From NCBI RefSeq assembly GCF_000224415.1, contig NZ_AFXQ01000012.1, forward strand, positions 39,914 through 103,913: DNA of 64,000 nucleotides, in the 5' to 3' direction. Below the pieces are notes generated by a model. That model was not told the origin of the DNA and made no database searches. It worked only from the letters and a program-made list of their open reading frames with translations. Both the position numbers and the translations under genes were made by a program. Positions 16,451-25,116 of the stretch are shown one piece after another; within the stretch, counting starts at the first letter, position 1, and every line of letters starts with the position of its first letter. This stretch comes from Citricoccus sp. CH26A (GTDB lineage Bacteria; Actinomycetota; Actinomycetes; Actinomycetales; Micrococcaceae).

Positions 16451-18064
16451 ATGAGCCAGCACGCCGAGCAGCGACCCGCCTCCTCCGACCCCGCCGACCA
16501 GGACCTCCCCGACTCACCCCTCGGCCTGTCCCTGCCGGACGGCGCGGGGCGCCGGGTGCTCGTCACCGGTGCCACCGGGTACGTGGGAGGGCGCCTGGTC
16601 CCGGAACTGCTCGCCGCCGGGTTCACCGTGCGGGCCACGGCCCGGCACCTGGACGACCTGGCCTCGCGGGACTGGTACGACGCCGTCGAACGGGCCGAGG
16701 CCGACCTGCAGGAACCCGACCAGGTCCGCGAGGCCATGCGGGACGTGCACACCGTGCTGTACCTCGTCCACTCCATGGGCAGGGGCGATGACTTCATCGA
16801 CCGTGAACGGCTCATCGCCGAGACGGTGGCGCAGGCCGCGGCCGACGCCGGCGTCCAGCAGGTCGTCTTCCTCGGCGGCCTGCACCCGGACAAGCCCCTG
16901 GAGGACCTCTCCGACCACATGCGCTCGCGAGAGCAGGTCTCCCGGATCCTGCTCGCGGGCACCGTCCCGGCCCTGGTGTTCGAGGCCGGGGTCATCATCG
17001 GCTCCGGGTCCGTGTCCTTCGAGATGATCCGCCACCTCACGGAGCGGCTGCCGGTGATGCCCGGCCCGAAGTGGCTGGACAACCGGATCGAGCCGATCGC
17101 CATCCGGGACGTGCTCTACTACCTCGCCCACGCCTGCGCCCTGACCGCGCCGGTCAATCGCGCCTTCGACATCGGCTGCGGGACGAGCCAGCCGTTCAAG
17201 ACGATGATGTCCGACTACGCGGAGGTGGCCGGGCTGTCCAAGCGCACCATCTTCGCCACGCGGCTGCCGGCGCCGCGGCTCTCCGGGTTCTGGATCGGCA
17301 TGGTCACCCCCATCCCGCGGGGCATCGCGATGCCCCTGGCAGCGTCCATGGCGGAGGACGCGGTCACCGAGGAGCACGACATCGCGGCCCTGATCCCCGA
17401 CCCGCCCGGCGGTCTCACGCCCTACCGCGAGGCCTGCCGGCGCGCCATCGCCCGCCAGCTCGCCGGGGACGTCCCGGCCACGTGGGACGACGACGTCCTG
17501 GCCGTGCGGGACCCCGCCGAACCGCTGCCCTCCGATCCGGAGTGGGCCGGCCACACGGTGTTCACCGATGTCCGCCAGCGCGACGGCGAGGCCTCACCCC
17601 ACGCGGTCTGGCGCGCCATCGAGGCGATCGGGGGGACCACCGGGTGGTACTCGACGCCCGTGCTGTGGCGGATCCGCGGGGTGATGGACCAGGTGCTGGG
17701 CGGCTACGGGATGGCCCGCGGCCGGCGGGACCCGGGCCAGCTGAAGGTCAACGACCACGTGGACTGGTGGCGCGTGGAGGCGATCGAGCCGGGCCGGCTG
17801 CTGACGCTGCGGGCCGAGATGAAGACGGGTGGACGGGCCTGGCTGCAGCTGGGCGTCGAGGCGCGGGAGAGCGGTGGGTCGAGGTACCGCCAGCGCGCCG
17901 TGTTCATCCCGCAGGGGATCCTGGGACGGCTCTACTGGCGGGCCATCCTGCCGTTCCACGCGCTCGTCTTCCCGGCCATGGCGAGGAACATCCTGGCCGC
18001 CGCCCAGGAGATGGACGATCAGAGCATGACGCCGCGGTCCAGGGCGGTCGAGGTGGCCGCGTAG
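16451..18064 (+). CDS. SDR-type NAD(P)-binding protein fused to a DUF2867 domain
   Basis: This is a 537-residue two-part protein. The N-terminal half is an atypical short-chain dehydrogenase with TGATGYVGGRLVPEL at about residue 38. The C-terminal part (from about 355, GHTVFTDVRQRD, through WWRVEAIEPGRLL) is a DUF2867/SRPBCC-like domain. This fusion is common in actinobacteria and is of unknown function. It ends in a 46-base tail-to-tail overlap with the patatin gene on the other strand. Confidence 0.78.
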   Translation: MSQHAEQRPASSDPADQDLPDSPLGLSLPDGAGRRVLVTGATGYVGGRLVPELLAAGFTVRATARHLDDLASRDWYDAVERAEADLQEPDQVREAMRDVHTVLYLVHSMGRGDDFIDRERLIAETVAQAAADAGVQQVVFLGGLHPDKPLEDLSDHMRSREQVSRILLAGTVPALVFEAGVIIGSGSVSFEMIRHLTERLPVMPGPKWLDNRIEPIAIRDVLYYLAHACALTAPVNRAFDIGCGTSQPFKTMMSDYAEVAGLSKRTIFATRLPAPRLSGFWIGMVTPIPRGIAMPLAASMAEDAVTEEHDIAALIPDPPGGLTPYREACRRAIARQLAGDVPATWDDDVLAVRDPAEPLPSDPEWAGHTVFTDVRQRDGEASPHAVWRAIEAIGGTTGWYSTPVLWRIRGVMDQVLGGYGMARGRRDPGQLKVNDHVDWWRVEAIEPGRLLTLRAEMKTGGRAWLQLGVEARESGGSRYRQRAVFIPQGILGRLYWRAILPFHALVFPAMARNILAAAQEMDDQSMTPRSRAVEVAA

Positions 18065-18858
18065 GCCAGCTCGGCCCGCTCCACGGTGTGCTCGAGGGAG
18101 ACCATGGACTTCAGCCCGCGCACGTTCGGGCGGCCGCCGGTGGGCAGGACGTGGACGGTGACGCCGTCCGGGACGTGCTCCAGCGCGTGCGTGAAGCTGT
18201 GGCGGCGGGAGATGGCCAGGGAGACCCGCAGGGTGTCGAGCATCGACGTCGGGACGGTGAGCTCCCGGTCCAGCTGGCCCGCCTGCAGCACGTAGATGGT
18301 GGTGGCGCCGCGGCGCACCGCCTGGCCGAGGGGCACCGAGGCGACCAGGCCGCCGTCGAGGTAGTGCTCACCGGCGATCTGCGTGGGAGGCAGGAGGCCG
18401 GGCACCGTGGAGGAGGCGACGACGGCCGGCACCAGCAGGCCGGAGTGGAACGCCTGCTCGCAGGCGCGTTCGATCGAGGTGGCGACCGTGATGAAGGGCA
18501 GCTCGAGGTGCTCGATCCGGGCGTCGTTGGGGAAGTGCATGCTGACCAGGTCCCAGAGCGGCTGCGCGGAGAGGGTGTGGGTCCGGCCCCGCAGCACCCG
18601 TCCGGCCTGGCTGAGCCAGGACTGGCCGTAGATGGCGCGCGCCTCGTCGGTCTGCCACATCTCGAGGAGTTCGTGCGCCACGTCGGGGTGGGGGTTGCGG
18701 GCGACGACGGCGCCGTTGAGGGCCCCGACCGAGGTCCCCACGATCATGTCCGGGGTGATGTCCCGCTCCAGCAGGGCCCGCAGCTGTCCCACGTGCACGG
18801 CACCGCGTACGCCACCGCCGGCCAGCACGAAGGCCGTCACCGGTCTGTTGGTCTCCAC
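18019..18858 (-). CDS. patatin-like phospholipase (RssA type)
   Basis: The 279-residue protein has the oxyanion GGGVRG (14-19), nucleophile GTSVG with Ser43, and the DGG dyad Asp168. These are the full catalytic features of bacterial patatin lipases. No signal peptide or membrane segment is visible, so it acts in the cytoplasm or at the inner face of the membrane. The GTG start is fixed by a TACCAT element six bases upstream. Its 3' end overlaps the convergent SDR gene. Confidence 0.82.
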   Translation of the reverse strand: METNRPVTAFVLAGGGVRGAVHVGQLRALLERDITPDMIVGTSVGALNGAVVARNPHPDVAHELLEMWQTDEARAIYGQSWLSQAGRVLRGRTHTLSAQPLWDLVSMHFPNDARIEHLELPFITVATSIERACEQAFHSGLLVPAVVASSTVPGLLPPTQIAGEHYLDGGLVASVPLGQAVRRGATTIYVLQAGQLDRELTVPTSMLDTLRVSLAISRRHSFTHALEHVPDGVTVHVLPTGGRPNVRGLKSMVSLEHTVERAELAYAATSTALDRGVML

Positions 18859-18864
18859 GCCGCC

Positions 18865-18870
18865 ATGGTA
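18865..18870 (-). promoter_or_regulatory. -10 element of a leaderless promoter (patatin)
   Basis: Minus-strand TACCAT ends six bases before the GTG at 18858. Confidence 0.45.
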
Positions 18871-18980
18871 GACCGCCCACGCGAGGCGGCGTCACCGTTG
18901 GTGGCTGGACGGCGTCCACGGGGTGAACGGCCCGTGCCGGGCCGACCGGGCGGTCCGTGGCCAGGGTCCGCCCTGCCGGG

Positions 18981-19889
18981 TCAGCCCGCGGGGTTCAACT
19001 GTGCCGCGGCGGCCTGGCGGTGCTCCTCAGTGCCGGTGTCCAGGGCGAAGACGCCGTAGGCGACGGGGCTGGCGGAGATCAGCTCGGCGCAGTGCTCGGC
19101 CAGCCGCGGCCACACCCGGCCACCGCGTTCCGTGTAGCGCTGGAGCGTCACGGCGAAGGCCTGCGGTGGGGCCGAGGCGTGATGGAAGGCGAAGTCCCGG
19201 GCGGGGTCGTCCACGGCCGCCGTCGTCCAGTCCAGGACCGCCGTGATGCGCTCGTCCACCACGAGCGTGTGCGCGGGGTAGACCTCCCCGTGGGTGAGGA
19301 CCGACCACTGCGGCCAGTAGCTGTCCTCGCCCAGCCAGGCGCCCCACCGGTCCCGGAGGCCCGGTGCCACCTCGAACTCGGCGACGACCCGGTCGATGTC
19401 CGTCCGCCACGCCTGGCGCACCTCGGCCGGGCTCCGGGTCCGCACCCCGGCGCCGGCGGCCTCGGCCGGGTCGATGCCGTGCAGTTCGGCCAGGAAGTCC
19501 CCGAGGGACCGGGCGTAGCGCAACGAGGCCGTGTCCAGGTGCCAGACCGGGGTGCCGTCGTCGTCGAGGGTCAGCCCGGGCTCGCCGCTCAGCAGCGGAT
19601 AGGCGATCAGGTCCGGTCTGCTGATCCGCCAGTCCGGGACGGCCGGGGTCAGGTGAGGGGCCACCAGGCGCAGGGTCAGGGCCTCGTCCCGGGCCCGGGC
19701 GGTGGCGTCCGGGCGGCGGGGGATCCGCAACACCCAGTCCTGGCCGGCGGTGTCCCGGGCGATCGCCACGCGGAAGTCGAGGCCCATCTCGTTGACCCGG
19801 ATCGGGCCGTCGTCGAGGGTCAGCCCGGCCGAGGCCGCCAGGGTACGGATCGCGGTCCCGGTCATCTCCGAGGGGTCATCGGTGGCCAT
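18981..19889 (-). CDS. macrolide 2'-phosphotransferase-like (Mph/APH family) protein
   Basis: This 302-residue aminoglycoside-phosphotransferase-fold protein resembles Mph enzymes along its length. Matching segments include NEMGLDFRVAIARD, WVLRIPRRPD, LIAYPLLSGEPG, the HG-containing loop, VLDWTTAAVDDPARDF and VWPRLAEHCAEL. The Brenner-type loop reads HGEVYPAHTL, whereas Mph enzymes I recall have HGD there, so the catalytic Asp position holds Glu. It could be a macrolide kinase, a relative with another substrate, or inactive. The ATG at 19889 lies six bases after a TAGACT element; the GTG at 19895 is an alternative start. Confidence 0.72.
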   Translation of the reverse strand: MATDDPSEMTGTAIRTLAASAGLTLDDGPIRVNEMGLDFRVAIARDTAGQDWVLRIPRRPDATARARDEALTLRLVAPHLTPAVPDWRISRPDLIAYPLLSGEPGLTLDDDGTPVWHLDTASLRYARSLGDFLAELHGIDPAEAAGAGVRTRSPAEVRQAWRTDIDRVVAEFEVAPGLRDRWGAWLGEDSYWPQWSVLTHGEVYPAHTLVVDERITAVLDWTTAAVDDPARDFAFHHASAPPQAFAVTLQRYTERGGRVWPRLAEHCAELISASPVAYGVFALDTGTEEHRQAAAAQLNPAG

Positions 19890-19895
19890 CGGCAC

Positions 19896-19901
19896 AGTCT
19901 A
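19896..19901 (-). promoter_or_regulatory. -10 element of a leaderless promoter (mph-like gene)
   Basis: Minus-strand TAGACT ends six bases before the ATG at 19889. Confidence 0.5.
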
Positions 19902-20056
19902 GGACCATCCTCCTCCGTCGTGCTGCGCAGGATCGGAGATGCGCCGCCGGGCCGGCGGCAGGGAAGCTGGAGCCACCCATTCCGAGGGCTGACGCGGCGG
20001 TCCACCCAGAACCGGCCCGGCCCCGACCGGCACCCGCCGAGCACAGGAGCATGATC

Positions 20057-20491
20057 ATGAGCAAGAACCTGGCCACCTACATCTCGCTGCCTGGGACCAC
20101 CGCGGAGGCCTTCGAGCACTGGCACGAGGTCTTCGGGGGCGAGCTGGAGATCATGCGCTACGGGGACATGCCGGCCATGGAGGGCATGCCCTTCACGCCG
20201 GACCCGCAGTCCGTGGCGCACGTCACCCTGAGCCTGCCCGGTGGCGAGCTCGCCGGCGGTGACGTCATGGACGAGAAGGAGTACCCGCTGCGGGACACCG
20301 CGTACTCACTGCTCTACACGCTGGAGAGCACCCAGGAGGCCGAGTCGGTCATCGAGCGGCTCGTGGACGGCGGCGGCTCGGTGGGCATGCCCTTCGAACC
20401 GGCCCCGTGGGGTGGCTGGTACGGACAGGTCTTCGACCGCTACGGGGTGATGTGGGCGTTCAGCGTGGACGGTGAGACGCCCCAGGCCTGA
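20057..20491 (+). CDS. VOC family protein (PhnB/glyoxalase-like)
   Basis: This is a 144-residue single-module vicinal-oxygen-chelate protein with ISLPGTTAEAFEHWHEVFGGELE at the N-terminus and YGQVFDRYGVMWAFS at the C-terminus, the PhnB-like pattern. The ATG at 20057 is preferred because AGGAG (20045-20049) lies seven bases before it, compared with one base before the ATG at 20051. Ligand and reaction are unknown. Confidence 0.82.
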   Translation: MSKNLATYISLPGTTAEAFEHWHEVFGGELEIMRYGDMPAMEGMPFTPDPQSVAHVTLSLPGGELAGGDVMDEKEYPLRDTAYSLLYTLESTQEAESVIERLVDGGGSVGMPFEPAPWGGWYGQVFDRYGVMWAFSVDGETPQA

Positions 20492-20520
20492 ACCCATCAC
20501 GGGTCCCGGGGCCGTCCCGT

Positions 20521-20556
20521 CCTCAGTGCGAGAGTCCGGACTGGCCTCAGTGCGAG
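20521..20556. repeat. 12-bp direct repeat at the 3' end of the DUF808 gene
   Basis: CCTCAGTGCGAG occurs at 20521-20532 and again at 20545-20556. The second copy contains the stop codon of the convergent DUF808 gene. It is probably a small local duplication. Confidence 0.5.
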
Positions 20557-21611
20557 GGACCGTCGGCCCCTCCGGCGCCGGGTCGCGGGTCCCGGTCGGC
20601 GGGACGGTGGCCGGCGAGCGCGGCACGGAGGTCACCCTCCTCGTGGTCGACCGTGCCCTCGCCGGTGGCGGTGCCCTTGCCGAAGGGCAGGACCTTGAGC
20701 AGCGGGTGCAGGATCGCCATGACCACCAGGCCCCAGGCCAGGCCGAGGATGGCCGAGCAGATCGTGTTCACCAGCCAGGCCAGGAACCCGCCGACCGCGG
20801 GAAGGCCCGCGAACGGGGACTCCAGCACGTGGACCAGGTCGTAGGGTGCGTGCCAGCCGAGGTCGTAGGCGCCCTGGAGCATGATGTGGCCACCGACCCA
20901 GAGCATGGCGATGGTGCCGATGAAGGTGATGAAACCGAGGACGGCCGGCATGCCCTGGACCAGCAACCTCCCGAACCGCTGGGTGCCGGCAGAGTCCTTG
21001 GTGGTCAGGTGCAGGCCGATGTCGTCCATCTTGACGATCAGCCCCACCGCGCCGTAGACGATCACGGTGATGGCGATCGCCACGACCACCAGGATCAGGG
21101 CGCGGACCCACAGGGACTCGTCGGCCACCTCGTTCATGGAGATGACCATGATCTCGCAGGACAGGATGAAGTCGGTGGTGATGGCACCCTTGATCACCTT
21201 GTCCTCGGCCGCGGGCCCCCGCTCGACGGCCGGGGTCTCCTCGGGGCCGTGGTGACCGCGCACCTTGTGCCAGACCTTCTCCGCGCCCTCGTAGCAGAGG
21301 TAGGTCCCGCCCAGCATGAGGATGAACGGGATGAGCCAGGGGATGAAGGCACTGATCAGCAGCAGGGCGGGCAGGATGACCAGCAGCTTGTTGCGCAGCG
21401 AGCCCCAGAAGATCTTCTTGATCATGGGCAGCTCGCGGGACGGGTCCGCCCCGGAGACGTACTGCGGGGTGACCGCGGCGTCGTCGATCACGACGCCCGC
21501 GGCCTTCGTGCCGGCCTTGGCGGCGCCGGCCGCGACGTCGTCCAGGGAGGCGGCCGCGATGCGGGCCAGTGCCGCGACGTCGTCCAGCAGGGCGACGAGG
21601 CCCCCGCTCAC
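20547..21611 (-). CDS. DUF808 family inner-membrane protein (YedI-like)
   Basis: The 354-residue protein opens with GGLVALLDDVAALARIAAASLDD, the hallmark of DUF808. Six or so hydrophobic segments follow, including one near residues 75-100 and several in the C-terminal half. The ends are polar, and the C-terminal tail is Asp/Gly/Pro-rich. E. coli YedI is the named relative; the function is unknown. The GTG at 21611 begins the conserved opening. Confidence 0.78.
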   Translation of the reverse strand: MSGGLVALLDDVAALARIAAASLDDVAAGAAKAGTKAAGVVIDDAAVTPQYVSGADPSRELPMIKKIFWGSLRNKLLVILPALLLISAFIPWLIPFILMLGGTYLCYEGAEKVWHKVRGHHGPEETPAVERGPAAEDKVIKGAITTDFILSCEIMVISMNEVADESLWVRALILVVVAIAITVIVYGAVGLIVKMDDIGLHLTTKDSAGTQRFGRLLVQGMPAVLGFITFIGTIAMLWVGGHIMLQGAYDLGWHAPYDLVHVLESPFAGLPAVGGFLAWLVNTICSAILGLAWGLVVMAILHPLLKVLPFGKGTATGEGTVDHEEGDLRAALAGHRPADRDPRPGAGGADGPSH

Positions 21612-21788
21612 CGGGTGCCCCCGTCCTGTGAGGACTGGCCGGGCCGGCGGTCATGGACACGGGTCTCGCTCGTGATCGGCATGTCCCGAGCATACGACGG
21701 CGGCCGTCCAGGCGGGTGCGGAACGGTGATCCCCCCGCCGGGTCCGGTCCTCCCGCCGGGCGCGGCCGGCCCCCACGGCCGGAGCGGC

Positions 21789-22748
21789 TCAGACGTCGCG
21801 GCGGATGAGCTCCTCCAGCGGGGTGGGGGAGAGCAGGTAGGGCGCGACCTCGAGCACGGTGAACGCACCGGTCCTGCCCTCGGCCCGCAGGCGGGCGGCG
21901 GCCCGCCCGTAGGCCACCTGGGAGGCGGCGGTGAAGTCGGGGTTGCTGCCGAGCTCGAGGGCGAACTCGATCGAGCTGCGGGACCCGCCGAGGTCCCCGG
22001 AGGTGATGACGTGCCCGCCGTGCGGCATGCCCCGGTGGTCGCGCTCGAACTCCTCCTCGGTGATGAAGTTCACGGTGGTCCGGTACGGGGCGAAGTAGTC
22101 CGGCATGGTGGTGATGGCCTCGGTGATCGCCGCGTGGTCGGCCTCGTCGGCCACCACGTAGCACTCCCGTACGTGCGCGGAGGCGCCGGTGATCTCGGCG
22201 CCCCGGCCGGCCTTGGCCTCCTCGATCGCCTCCTGGCTGGGGATCGTGTACTGCACCGCGCGCTGGACGCCGGGCACGCGCCGGACGGCGTCCGAATGGC
22301 CCTGGGACAGTCCCTTGCCCCAGAAGGTGTTCTGCTGGGCGTCCGGGAACAGCGCATCGGCCAGGGTCCGGTTCAGCGAGAACAGTCCGGGATCCCAGCC
22401 CGTGGAGACCATCGCCACGTGACCGCCCGCGCGGGAGGCGGCGTCCATGGCCCGGTAGTGGTCCGGGACGAGCTTGTGGTTGTCATAGGTGTCCACCGTG
22501 GTGAAGTGCCGTGCGTAAGCGGTGGCCTGCTCGGGGATGTCCGTGGCGCTGCCCAGGCACAGGAACAGCACGTCGACCGCGTCCGCGTGCTCGGCGGCAC
22601 TGGCCGCCGGCAGGACCGGGGTGTCCGTGTCCAGGCCGCTGCGCCGGGAGAAGATCCCGACCAGGTCCATGTCCGGCTGGAGCCGCACGAGCTTCTCCAC
22701 GCTCCGGCCGAGGTTGCCGTACCCGACGATGGCGGCCCTGATGGTCAT
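21789..22748 (-). CDS. ddh: meso-diaminopimelate D-dehydrogenase
   Basis: This 319-residue enzyme makes meso-DAP from tetrahydrodipicolinate, ammonia and NADPH in one step, for lysine and peptidoglycan. The N-terminal IVGYGNLGRS is the NADP-binding Rossmann loop, and FSRRS, LCLGSATDIPEQA, STGWDPGLFSLNR and FWGKGLSQGHSDAVRR are conserved Ddh segments. The ATG at 22748 has AGAGGA upstream. Together with dapC, dapD and dapE in this window it gives the cell two DAP routes, as in Corynebacterium glutamicum. It appears to be monocistronic. Confidence 0.9.
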   Translation of the reverse strand: MTIRAAIVGYGNLGRSVEKLVRLQPDMDLVGIFSRRSGLDTDTPVLPAASAAEHADAVDVLFLCLGSATDIPEQATAYARHFTTVDTYDNHKLVPDHYRAMDAASRAGGHVAMVSTGWDPGLFSLNRTLADALFPDAQQNTFWGKGLSQGHSDAVRRVPGVQRAVQYTIPSQEAIEEAKAGRGAEITGASAHVRECYVVADEADHAAITEAITTMPDYFAPYRTTVNFITEEEFERDHRGMPHGGHVITSGDLGGSRSSIEFALELGSNPDFTAASQVAYGRAAARLRAEGRTGAFTVLEVAPYLLSPTPLEELIRRDV

Positions 22749-22910
22749 GTGCTGTCCTCTTTCCACGATGTGCTGCGGTTGCGGTGCTGCGTCCGTTCCG
22801 ACCGACCCGGCCGGGGACCGCGGCGCCGGCGATCCCCGACATCCTAGGCCGCGGGTGACGCCGCCGCGGGCGAGGGACCGTCTCGTCGTCTCGCGTGACG
22901 GGGCCTTGCT

Positions 22911-22916
22911 AGACTG
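22911..22916 (+). promoter_or_regulatory. candidate -10 element for the PACE gene
   Basis: TAGACT occurs about 140 bases before the PACE start, which would give a 5' leader of about 130 nt. No convincing -35 is visible. Confidence 0.3.
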
Positions 22917-23056
22917 GGGCCACGGCGCCGTCGAGGCCGTCCGGGTCGGGGGTGTCCCCCGTCGACCGGGGACGGGACCTGTGCGCCGAGCATCCGATTC
23001 CATGGACGCGAAACCGGCAGAGGACTTCCCATGGACAGAACCATGGAGGAGTACCC

Positions 23057-23641
23057 ATGCCCGCGAGCCCACGCCCCGATATGCCTGTCGACGCCGCCGA
23101 GGCGCCCGGTGACGCACCCGGCGCCGCACCCGCCGAGACGCCCGGTGGCCGGGCCCGCCGGCACACCGGCGAGGTGCCCGCGGCCCCGGGCGGCCGTCCC
23201 GCCCTCGTCGGCCGGCGCGTCTTCTCGTCGCCGATGCGGCGCCGGGTGGCCTATGCCGTGGTCTTCGAGGCCCTGGCGATCGTGTTCACCACCCTGATCC
23301 TGGCCGCCCTGGGCAACCCCGCCGGTTCCAGCGCCGTCGTCGGGGTGGTGTCCTCGGTCGTCGCCCTGCTGTGGAACATGTTGTTCAACACCCTGTTCGA
23401 GTGGTGGGAGCGGCGCTCGGGGCACACCGGCAGGCCCCTGTGGATGCGCCTGCTGCACACGTTCCTGTTCGAGGCCGGGCTCGTGGTGGTCCTCGTGCCG
23501 GCGGTGGCGCTGATCCTGCAGGTCGGCCTCTGGGAGGCGTTCCTCTACGAACTGGCGCTGATCATCTTCTTCCTGATCTACAACGCCGTCTACGCCTGGT
23601 GCTTCGACCGCGTCTTCGGCCTGCCCGACTCCGCGCAGTAG
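23057..23641 (+). CDS. PACE family efflux transporter
   Basis: This 194-residue protein has an Ala/Pro-rich N-terminal tail of about 55 residues followed by four membrane segments in two tandem bacterial-transmembrane-pair repeats. The first runs MRRRVAYAVVFEALAIVF to LLWNMLFNTLFEWWERR; the second runs MRLLHTFLFEAGLVVVLV to LIYNAVYAWCFDRVFG. These are the signatures of the AceI-like PACE proton-coupled exporters of biocides and polyamines. The ATG at 23057 has GGAGGA seven bases upstream. The long N-terminal tail is unusual for the family. Confidence 0.82.
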   Translation: MPASPRPDMPVDAAEAPGDAPGAAPAETPGGRARRHTGEVPAAPGGRPALVGRRVFSSPMRRRVAYAVVFEALAIVFTTLILAALGNPAGSSAVVGVVSSVVALLWNMLFNTLFEWWERRSGHTGRPLWMRLLHTFLFEAGLVVVLVPAVALILQVGLWEAFLYELALIIFFLIYNAVYAWCFDRVFGLPDSAQ

Positions 23642-23661
23642 CCCGGTGCGGGGCACCGGGC
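23641..23661. terminator. hairpin terminator between convergent genes
   Basis: GCCCGGTG-CGGGG-CACCGGGC is a perfect 8-bp stem that begins at the last base of the PACE stop codon and lies before the 3' end of the convergent patatin gene. Confidence 0.5.
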
Positions 23662-23674
23662 TGCCGCGGCCATC

Positions 23675-24574
23675 TCAAGCGTCGACGGCCGGCAGGCCCA
23701 GGAAGTCCCGGATCGCGGGGATCTCGCGGCGTGCCTGGGCCAGCCCCGCCTCGTGGGAGGCGCGCAGCCTGGCCACGTTCCGCTCCCCGTTCGAGACCGG
23801 CATCCGCTCCGGGACGAAGAGGTAGGCCTTGCCCTGGCGCTCGAGGTCGAAGAGCCGCTCCCGGGTCTGGTTGTACCGCGTCCATCGCGTGAGCAGCGCC
23901 TCGGCGATCGCGGGGTGCCTGCGGAAGTAGCGCAGGTAGAACCGGGGGAAGCGTTCGGGCCCCTTCACGTAGTCCCGCTCGCGGGTGAGCACCGCCAGGA
24001 ATCGCTGGTGCCCGGCCTCCTCGGCCGCCGACACCGGGATGCCGCCGTCCGGTCCCAGCGCGCCGTCCACGTAGGTCCGGCCGTCCAGGTGCACCGGGGG
24101 CATGAGCACGGGCATGGTGGAGGACGCGCGGACGCGCACCATGAGGTCCTGGATCGCCGGGGTGTCCTGGCGCCCCCACCACACCTGCTCGCCGGACTCG
24201 GCGTCGAAGGCCCCGATGCGGACCGTGGCCGGGTTCGCGCAGTAGGTCTCCCAGTCGTACGGCAGGGCCTGGTCCGGCAGCCCGGTCTCCTCATAGATGT
24301 ACTTCGCGTTGAACAGCCCGTCGCCCCGCACGAACGTCCTCCAGTTGCCGAACTTCGGGTCGGCCGCGAAGTCGACGAAGGAGTGCCGTGCCCGCCAGGC
24401 GTCCCGCGCGAGGTAATTCGCGGTGTTGGAGGACCCCGCCGAGATCCCGGCCACGAAGTCCAGGTGGATCCCGGCCTCCAGCAGGGCCACCACCATGGCC
24501 GAGGTGTAGGAGGCCCTCATGCCGCCGCCCTCGAAGAGCAGCGCGGTGTCGGTGACGTTGCTGTGCAGTTCCAC
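23675..24574 (-). CDS. patatin-like phospholipase (YjjU-like group)
   Basis: This 299-residue protein has FEGGGMRASY (oxyanion loop), GISAG with nucleophile Ser45, and DGA with Asp170. The EGGGMR and GISAGSSN wording and the long C-terminal helical region (ERFPRFYLRYFRRHP onward) mark a different patatin subgroup from the one at 18019-18858. It is predicted cytosolic. The GTG start is placed by a TAGGCT element six bases upstream. It is divergent from tpx. Confidence 0.82.
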   Translation of the reverse strand: MELHSNVTDTALLFEGGGMRASYTSAMVVALLEAGIHLDFVAGISAGSSNTANYLARDAWRARHSFVDFAADPKFGNWRTFVRGDGLFNAKYIYEETGLPDQALPYDWETYCANPATVRIGAFDAESGEQVWWGRQDTPAIQDLMVRVRASSTMPVLMPPVHLDGRTYVDGALGPDGGIPVSAAEEAGHQRFLAVLTRERDYVKGPERFPRFYLRYFRRHPAIAEALLTRWTRYNQTRERLFDLERQGKAYLFVPERMPVSNGERNVARLRASHEAGLAQARREIPAIRDFLGLPAVDA

Positions 24575-24580
24575 GTCGAC

Positions 24581-24598
24581 AGCCTAAACGGCTAGGTT
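24581..24598. promoter_or_regulatory. divergent leaderless promoters (patatin and tpx)
   Basis: Minus-strand TAGGCT (24581-24586) ends six bases before the patatin GTG, and plus-strand TAGGTT (24593-24598) ends seven bases before the tpx ATG. The two -10 hexamers are only six bases apart and the start codons are 31 bases apart. Confidence 0.55.
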
Positions 24599-24605
24599 TG
24601 AACGC

Positions 24606-25106
24606 ATGGCAACCACAGCATTCAAGTCCACCCCCGTCAGCACCGTCGGCGAACTCCCCGCCGTCGGGTCCTCCGCCCCCGCCTTCGAGCTCACCGGTTC
24701 CGACCTGTCGCCCGTCTCGCTCGAGTCGCTGGCCGGCCGCACCGTCATCCTGAACGTCTTCCCCTCGCTGGACACCGGCGTGTGCGCCGCCTCCGTCCGG
24801 AAGTTCAACGAACTGGCCGCCGGGCTCCAGGACACCACCGTGGTGGCCGTCTCGGCCGACCTGCCGTTCGCCGCGGGCCGGTTCTGCTCCGCCGAGGGCA
24901 TCGACAACGTCGTCACCGGTTCCGTGTTCCGCTCGAGCTTCGGCCAGGACTACGGCGTGACCCAGGCCGATGGGCCCATGGCCGGGCTGCTGGCCCGTGC
25001 GGTCATCGTGATCGACCCCCAGGGCACCGTGGCGTACACCGAGGTGGTCCCGGAGATCACCACCGAGCCGGACTACGACGCAGCGATCGCCGCCGCCCGC
25101 GCCTGA
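24606..25106 (+). CDS. tpx: thiol peroxidase (atypical 2-Cys peroxiredoxin)
   Basis: The protein is 166 residues, the standard Tpx length. PSLDTGVC holds the peroxidatic Cys60, and GRFCSAEGIDNV holds the resolving Cys94. Reduction of hydroperoxides is coupled to thioredoxin. The gene has no ribosome binding site and is probably leaderless. It ends just before the HtrA-type gene. Confidence 0.92.
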   Translation: MATTAFKSTPVSTVGELPAVGSSAPAFELTGSDLSPVSLESLAGRTVILNVFPSLDTGVCAASVRKFNELAAGLQDTTVVAVSADLPFAAGRFCSAEGIDNVVTGSVFRSSFGQDYGVTQADGPMAGLLARAVIVIDPQGTVAYTEVVPEITTEPDYDAAIAAARA

Positions 25107-25116
25107 CCGGAGCACG

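Noticed and set aside
20472..22847. Very long open frame of 791 codons opposite DUF808 and ddh
   Set aside because: It lies antisense to two well-conserved genes, is rich in Arg/Gly/His as expected of a shadow frame at this GC, and has no recognisable domain.
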